From contig NC_029516.1 in NCBI RefSeq assembly GCF_001577835.2, forward strand, positions 62,125,977 through 62,189,976: DNA of 64,000 bases, read 5' to 3'. Position numbers and translations under genes: made by a program. Position 1 is the first letter of the stretch. Every line of letters begins with the position of its first letter. Below, one piece after another: positions 58,183 through 64,000 of this stretch. This stretch comes from Coturnix japonica. Its lineage: Eukaryota > Chordata > Aves > Galliformes > Phasianidae. The notes beneath the pieces were generated by a model, which saw only the letters and a program-made list of their open reading frames with translations, ran no database searches and was not told the DNA's origin.

Positions 58183-59084
58183 AAAAGTTACATTCAGCAT
58201 CAATGGACACGTTTACTTAAGATTTTAACTGTCAAGGAGCTTATAATTATAAATCCCTCTAAGGCATTAAAAGCTCTTAGATATTTTAACTTCTTGGCAA
58301 TCATTTCATATAAATAGGATACGCAAGTGATGATGCTTGCCTAAGAGGATACCCCCGCTGCACTAAACAAAGATATACATATAAATATATGTATAAAACA
58401 TTAAATTTTTCCCTTGTTATAAACTCTCTGATGGGGGATATTTCACAATTCCTAAGGCTTGAGCACTGGTTCTGCAACCGCTATTCACATAAGAAGCCTC
58501 TTGTTTAGGTAGATTGCTCATATGGATGAGAGCTGCAGGACAGGCATAAGCTTTGGCACAATCAGCAAGAACATCAAAATGTTCAGTGAAATATATTTAC
58601 CGTCTGTGCAAGCACCATCACTTACTTGCATCACTTAGAGAAGTCTCTCTCTGGAGCTACATAGAGAGAACAGGCACTGTGGCAAAGGCTAATTGGCATC
58701 TATTAGTTTCTAGATTTTGAAGGGTTTGCTCTTCTTCAGGCTCTGGATTTGGGGAAGTCGGTCACAGTGCAGGGCAGACTATTGCCCATGTGCCACTGCA
58801 GGCATGAGCTCAGGGCATGGGCGTGTTGAGTTGCAGCTCAAGCAGCACAAACCTCCTGTGATGCACAGTGGTTCAGTTGCTTTTCCAAGCAAAAAACAAA
58901 AGAAGTGTCAACCACATCCAGCTGTAGCCAACTGCCCAGTAAATAGCAAATAATTCATCTTTGTTCCAATCAGCCATGCTCTACACCTACAACGTCGGTA
59001 CATGTGTGTGGGGATGAAGAAAATGACTATTGAAACACAGGCTGTGACAAACAGATGAACTGCACAAACTAATTTGAATCAATA

Positions 59085-59200
59085 CGGCTGCTGGGTCTGA
59101 TTCTCCACAACCTCACCACTGAGCTGACGTTTGCGCACAACTCCTTTGGCTCGGTGCTTTACAATAGGCCCAGTCAGAGAGGCCAACCTGGCCTTACTTT
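59085..59200. repeat. Possible ancient repeat fragment in the ITPR2 3' UTR
   Basis: CTGCTGGGTCTGATTCTCCA, then CAACCTCACC and later TTACTTTACACAGGAGTTGG resemble pieces of the old 'GATTCTCC ... TTACACC' repeats. Weak match. Confidence 0.3.
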
Positions 59201-61306
59201 ACACAGGAGTTGGTTACTGCACGGCATGTGGCTGATGCAAGCTCTCAGAATAAAGTCACTGTAAGCCACTTAGTGCTGGATGCTAATTGCTGCATGGAGC
59301 CCATCCCCACGGCCAGCCAGCCACACTGAGGGGTTTCACCAGCACAGCCCAGCTGCAGCAGCAGCAAGGCCTCAGTCACACGGAGGCACACTCCGTGACT
59401 TATTCCTAAAAGATCATGAGATGTCGAGGGTTTAGTTTCTCACTCTCTGCTCTTTCTGTCCTGGTCCTGGTTGTGATAACCACCATGCGCTCCTCATCGC
59501 AGCACAGGAGGGCAGAGTGCTGGCTGGGTCAAAGTTTCTGGGACCCAACAGAAGCCAGAGTGAAATGTGCTTGCTGGCAGTAGAAAGATCAGACCCTAAA
59601 GTTCATTATTTTTACCCCACTCACCTCACGGACGCACACAAAAAAAGAGAGGTTCCAAGAACAGGCTTGGATTTGGGATGAAGGGAGGGAAATGCTTCTC
59701 CCTTCCTTTTATTCTGGGCCTGCTGGTTTGAATTGTGTCTTAATAACAAGACAGTATTTTTTCAGGGAAATGTTAAAAATGCTGGAGTCAACAGTATTTC
59801 TACCCTTGATCAAAATGGCTTCTGTAACAATGGAAATATTACAGGGGAAATTATCATAAATGTATTTTGGTTTACAAAGTGGCTCCACTTTAATGGAGAT
59901 GTTTTCCAATGCAACCAAGAACAGCTAGGGATCCAAAATCCTTCGAAGATGAAAGTGACCTGAGACCACAGCTCCCATCTGTACCCTGAAAATCTTCATC
60001 TAAAAGCCTGCTGGGCTCTGCGGATACCCAGCAACTTGTCTTCTAAAACCATCTCAGGAAACTGAGAATACGTCAGAAACTTGTACAGATAGTTCGTCTG
60101 CTGCCCTTCCTAGAGCCTAGATCTGGAAGAGAAGGGAGCTCCTCCAGCATCATCGCTGTGCCCCATCCAATCCTGTGCTCCTGTGGCATCACTGCTGTGC
60201 CCCATCACCTGTGCTTGTCTTGCAAGCCCCTTCAGCAAGGAAGGGCTGACGGAGGAAGGTTAAGCCCACGCTCCTCTGCTCAGAAGAACGCTGGCAGAAT
60301 ATGGCACTGATTTATTAAGGTCACCTCTTGCTGATGGTGTTTGTAATGACCAGGACTCAGAGTAGAAAGGCATTTTTAAGCTTAAAAGATAAAAATATAA
60401 AATACACACAGGCACACTTCAAACTACAGATCTCACGTTGTTCCTGAATCCTCCATTGGAATTTGAATCATAAGCACAGTTTTAACTCCTTGGTATGTGA
60501 AGTCTCACGGCCACATTAATCGAGAACATGTGAATCCAGGAGAAAGAACTCACTTCCAGTTACGTTGTCAGTGGTATGTGCGTAACATTCCCATGGCTGT
60601 AGATCCATTGTGCTCCATGTTATAAATAAGAAATTGCATGGTGGCAGCTAAAATTCAAAAGCGTTAATGTTTCTCTTTGCAACTTTTTTTTTTTCTTTCC
60701 TCTTTTTTCTTCCTTGTTTTCTTCCAGTCTTTTGAGGTTTCTCCCCTTTCCCTCCTCGCAGAAGTTACTTGAAGCAACAATCTTGCTTACCCAACTGACA
60801 TATTTACCGTAATTAAAAAATAGTAGACGCCAAGCAAAAATGACTAATGTTGCTATCTGACAAATAAGACAAGGAGCGGCTTCTATTGATTCTGAACCAG
60901 GCTGTATTGCATTTGTGCTCACACACCTCTCTCCTGCCTCGATTCTGTTGGTGCTTTAAGGAGAAAGCTGAAGGCAGCACAAAGGATGCGGCCGGGCGCT
61001 GCCCTGATTCCCTCTCAGGCAGCAGCTACTGCAGAAGCCACTGAGTCGCAGAGCACAGACGCAGCGAGTCGGGCCCCCTGAATGAATACAAACGGACTGC
61101 CTTGTATCACTTGTGTTCTAGGTCCCTTTCAACCATGAAAAACAGCTACAAATTGTTCCCAGAGCTAAACCACTTAACATCTTGGCACTTGGTTGTTTTT
61201 AACTTCGTAACAATAGGCACTGTTCACTCCTCTCAATCTCAGTTTTTTATTCGGTAATAAAGCAGGAATACTGATGAAAGGCCAGTCACGGCTTCTCCCC
61301 ATGGTA

Positions 61307-61393
61307 TCAGGGTGGTGGCATGTGATGATTCACATGGGGTGTGTTTGATCCAAGAAAGCCCAGCCTCTGCTTATTCTTCCTTTGTTCTGTCAT
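61307..61393 (-). CDS. ITPR2: IP3 receptor type 2, last coding exon (28 residues, stop)
   Basis: On the minus strand an acceptor TTCCACCTTAG is followed by codons for MTEQRKNKQRLGFLG, then SNTPHVNHH and MPPP, with TGA at 61307-61309. This is the extreme cytosolic C-terminus of the type 2 inositol 1,4,5-trisphosphate receptor, the tetrameric calcium-release channel of the endoplasmic reticulum. It matches the human C-terminus except at the last residue (histidine in human, as I recall it). It joins the exon at 62527 in phase 0 (LKEQ|MTEQ). The Met at its start is internal, not an initiator. The exon is too short to stand out as an open frame and was found by searching for the expected peptide. 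Confidence 0.97.
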   Translation of the reverse strand: MTEQRKNKQRLGFLGSNTPHVNHHMPPP

Positions 61394-62526
61394 CTAAGGT
61401 GGAAAGGCAGAGAGAGATGAGATTTATTTTTTTGCTTTTTACTATTATTTAGCAGTCACAGAACAAGATACATATAAGCAAAACAACAGGGAGTGAAATT
61501 CTATTCTTTAGCATTAAAGATTACAAGTAAGAGATGCCTTTGAAGTGGGAGATCTGTCTCCTGCAAAGTATGGACATTTGATTCTCATTTGTGCATGATT
61601 TTTCTCCAGTGGCAGGTTTTACAGCGCATCCTTTTCTTTGCAGCCCTGCAGAGGGTCAGCATCCACACCTGGTGCTGTACAATGACAGAATTAAAGGGTG
61701 GTCCCAGCCCCAAAGAATTTAAATTTGAGCCAGGAGAAGGCAAGGTCAGTCACAGGGAGATGTAAAACCATCCAGGGCAGTGTGGATAATTGCAATGGGA
61801 GCAACACATCCAGCCTAAACCTCTATCCAGTTTTTCTCAGGGAGAAAGGGTTTTAAGGAAGGATTTGAAGGGGGATGATAGGATAATGGCCGATACCACT
61901 GGAAGGGCATTCCATACAGAAAACAGAACACTCTCCTGAGGCTGTAACAAACAAACCTAAGGTGATGGGCATCTTGGGTTACAAGGGAGCTGAGCTTGTG
62001 GTCCTGAAGTGAGGAGGAGGCGAGGCAGAAGCAAGGCTGGGAGAGAGGTGGTACCTGGTGCCCATATGCCAGGGGCTGAGAGGCACAAGGAGACACAGGC
62101 AGAGCGACAGGCTCAGGAAACTGTTTTCAGCACAGTGCTGCTGGTATTCTCAGTGAGGGGAACTCCTGTGTGTCAGATTGAGAAAGCTTTCCTGCTGACT
62201 TCCATGAGTAGGCAGCTATGTCTGATGCTGCCACAGCCCAGCTGCCAGGCTGTGCAATGCCTGCCTGTGCAAAGACCACCTCTGTCCTCACGCACCCACA
62301 GGGGGATATCATAACTCACTTCCCTTACCCATATTCTGCTGCTGCTAACAGGGTACAATTTCATCGCAAACCCCTATCACTGCATCTACTCAGAAAGCTT
62401 ACTGGAAGAAAGATGAAACCTTTCTCGGACAAAAGTCTCTTTTGTTACACTGTCCTGACCATGACCCGAGGGGAGCGAGTGTGCCCACTGCACATGTTCA
62501 GGTTGCGGCCGGGGTAGGGCACCCAC
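61394..62526 (-). other. ITPR2: ITPR2 last intron (1.1 kb)
   Basis: The intron runs from the donor CAG|GTGGGT (complement at 62521-62526) to the acceptor TTAG (complement at 61394-61397). Much of it, about 61660-62090, appears to be an old interspersed repeat. The rest holds nothing I can name. Confidence 0.9.
61660..62090 (+). repeat. Ancient interspersed repeat in the ITPR2 intron
   Basis: The text follows a pattern I recall from repeats in bird, crocodile and turtle genomes: TGCTGTACAATGACAGA, CCCCAAAGAATTTAAATTTG, later GGTTTTAAGGAAGGATTTGA, AGGGGGATGA, and GGAAGGGCATTCCATACAGA. Divergence is high. The repeat class is not known to me, so no family name is given. Confidence 0.45.
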
Positions 62527-62688
62527 CTGCTCCTTCAGCTCAGCCAGCTGGCTGGAGAGCTGCTTCACAAGACTCATGGTTGACTCCAGCCTCTCCTGCA
62601 GGTTCCTGATTTCATTTTGCTCGCTGTCGCCTTCATTGCTGACCAGAGACATGGCTCTCATCCGAGGGAACCAGTCCAAATTCTTCTC
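62527..62688 (-). CDS. ITPR2: IP3 receptor type 2, penultimate coding exon (54 residues)
   Basis: This 162-base exon encodes 54 residues starting [20 protein letters not shown] and ending [10 protein letters not shown]. It is part of the cytosolic C-terminal tail after the sixth membrane span and pore. The second half ([19 protein letters not shown]) has the heptad spacing of the C-terminal coiled coil that helps the receptor tetramerise. It differs from human only by conservative changes (for example N-L-Q-E-R for S-L-Q-E-K). Boundaries are CTGTGCAG on the 5' side and CAG|GTGGGT on the 3' side, both phase 0. The preceding exon is not in the window. ITPR2 converges on SSPN. Confidence 0.98.
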
Positions 62689-64000
62689 CTGCACAGGTAT
62701 CAGAAAAACAGCAACATTAGTAGGGAGTTTCTGCAATGCCACTAGTTGAGACCAAAGAATGTAGGCTCAGGTACTTCTCAGTAAATGACACTCAGCAAGA
62801 GAGCTTCACAGTCACTGTATGGAGCAGACATTTTACATAGGCCTTTCTCTGTCTACGCAGCCAGCATTGAGTGCAAAATCCTTGTATCTCACAGTTGCTC
62901 CTATCCCATCTGCAGACATGGTGTGAAGAGACACACACAAGGATGCCTCTCTGGGACTTTGCTTTGAAGCACTCACAGGGACACATTCTCTGCTGCCCCC
63001 TCAGCTGCCAGGCCTCTGCCTGTTTCACTGTCCCTGTAGGAGTACCAGCAAACCAACAGGAAGACAAGGCAAGCCACAGCCCTTGCCAGGCTGGCATGCA
63101 GCATGCCTGCTGCAGAAGTAGTGGTCTTGGGGCGAGCTCAGTTGCCCACAGTGGAAGATTTGGGGTCTCAGAAATGGCTTGGGCATGCAGTTCAGACTGT
63201 GTATCTCAGCATAGCCCCATGGCATAAGGCCGACTGGTGAAGGACTGGGCACTGCAAGGATATTCATGTTCTCAGGCTATGAATCTGGTCATAAAGGAAG
63301 TACTGCAGACAGCTGATACAAATTGGGAATGCAGTGTGGCACCATGAGGCTCCATCTCCTCCCTGACCCAGGGGCACAGATATTTGTTTGTAACCTGTAA
63401 CAGGGTGGAGGGTGCAAGACTGGGAAGAGTGCCAACCACGTGGCAAGTGATGCGACTTGCCCTAATGCATGAGACAAAGGAAGTAGGTCCTGCATCCAGT
63501 GATGCATGACATCAACGCACCTCTGCCTTCCCACCCTGGGGGAGTTGGAGGATGTGGTTAATCATACATACAGTGTTTTGCAACAGGCCTCCACAGACAC
63601 GTGCCCTTGATAACTTTAAAAAAGAAACAGCATGAGCTGGAGGGTGTTTCTTCCAGTCCCTTGCATGACTGAGTGCACTTTCAGTAAGTTTTCAGATGAC
63701 ACCAAGTTTGGAGGAAGTGCTGATATGCTGGAGGGTAGGAAGGCCCTACAGAGGGCTCTGGATAAACTGGACTGATGGGCTGAGGCCAACTGCATGAGCT
63801 TCAAGAAGACCAAGTGCAAAGTCCTATATTTCAGTCACAACAAGCCCATGCATCCCTGCAGGCTTGGGGCAGAGGGGCTGGAAAGATGCACAGAGGAAAA
63901 GGCTCTGAGGGTGCTAGTTGACCATTAATTGAACAAGAATCAGCAGTGTGCCCAAGTGGCCAAAAAGGCCAATGGCATCCTGGCTTATATCAGAAATAGT
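62689..64000 (-). other. ITPR2: ITPR2 intron, continuing beyond the window
   Basis: From the acceptor at 62689 to the window edge I find no further ITPR2 coding sequence. The expected previous exon, carrying the stretch before EKNLDWF, is therefore beyond 64000. The right part is occupied by a CR1 copy. Confidence 0.8.
63650..64000 (+). mobile_element. CR1 LINE, reverse-transcriptase region, cut by the window edge
   Basis: In plus orientation, antisense to ITPR2. The encoded text includes [11 protein letters not shown], which holds the catalytic box region of the CR1 reverse transcriptase in diverged form, then WAEANCMSFKKTKCKVLYF, RLGAEGLERC, EEKALRVLVDH and QQCAQVAKKANGILAYI. At least two in-frame stops break it. 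Its 3' UTR should follow outside the window. Confidence 0.93.

Larger units (their letters stand above)
58155..61306 (-). other. ITPR2: ITPR2 3' untranslated region (predicted)
   Basis: This is sequence after the ITPR2 stop on the minus strand. A canonical AATAAA at 58177-58182 would end a UTR of about 3.1 kb, in line with the long ITPR2 3' UTR known in mammals. Earlier AATAAA hexamers (complement near 61245, 60310 and 59707) could give shorter forms. A fragment of an old repeat lies at about 59085-59200. No coding similarity is seen on either strand. Confidence 0.5.

Noticed and set aside
61225-61280. MIR-like phrase near the ITPR2 stop codon
   Set aside because: CTCAGTTTTTTATTCGGTAATAAAG is only vaguely similar to the MIR core and could equally be ordinary 3' UTR.
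62386-62526. Continuation of the penultimate ITPR2 exon frame beyond LKEQ
   Set aside because: It departs from the receptor sequence at a GTGGGT donor, and the real last exon is at 61307-61393.
62689-62742. Methionine-initiated start of the ITPR2 frame on the minus strand
   Set aside because: The residues before EKNLDWF do not match the receptor, and an AG acceptor lies exactly at the junction, so this is intron.
1-64000. Endogenous retrovirus or solo LTR
   Set aside because: I looked for paired terminal repeats, primer-binding sites and gag/pol peptides and saw none that could be supported. Divergent solo LTRs could be missed by eye.
1-64000. CRISPR arrays, tRNA or rRNA genes
   Set aside because: No regularly spaced repeats and no cloverleaf or rRNA sequence were recognised. 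The window is vertebrate nuclear DNA.

Overview
The window looks like bird nuclear DNA, most likely chicken or another galliform. It has sparse multi-exon genes, long introns, many 5'-truncated CR1 LINEs ending in the ATTCTATG-type tail, a few very old SINE-like and palindromic repeats, and no bacterial-style gene packing. The species assignment is inference; the vertebrate and avian character is well supported.

Two protein-coding genes are recognisable, arranged tail to tail. SSPN (sarcospan) is on the + strand and complete in three coding exons: 15042-15338, 27229-27315 and 32423-32788, giving 249 residues with clean GT/AG junctions, all in phase 0. Its 3' UTR probably runs to about 35235. 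The 3' end of ITPR2 (type 2 inositol 1,4,5-trisphosphate receptor) is on the - strand: the last two coding exons are 62527-62688 and 61307-61393, and a long 3' UTR probably reaches about 58155. The rest of ITPR2 lies beyond the right edge. This SSPN/ITPR2 neighbourhood matches human 12p12-p11.

Layout: 1-15041 is upstream, gene-poor DNA with CR1 tails, a MIR-like SINE and simple repeats. 15042 to about 35235 is SSPN, with an 11.9-kb and a 5.1-kb intron. About 35236-58154 is the intergenic space between the two 3' ends; it opens with a palindromic MITE-like element and a CpG-dense block, then holds CR1 copies and microsatellites. From about 58155 to 64000 is ITPR2, including an old interspersed repeat in its last intron and a CR1 running off the window edge.

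The two genes share a muscle and calcium setting (sarcospan in the dystrophin-glycoprotein complex at the sarcolemma, IP3R2 as a calcium channel of the endoplasmic reticulum), but nothing here shows that they act together. I found no CRISPR array, tRNA, rRNA, intact mobile element or convincing endogenous retrovirus, and no clearly new biological system. The best leads are the CpG-dense block after SSPN, the nested palindrome beside it, a possible transmembrane exon inside SSPN intron 1, and the lysine repeat in the SSPN N-terminus.
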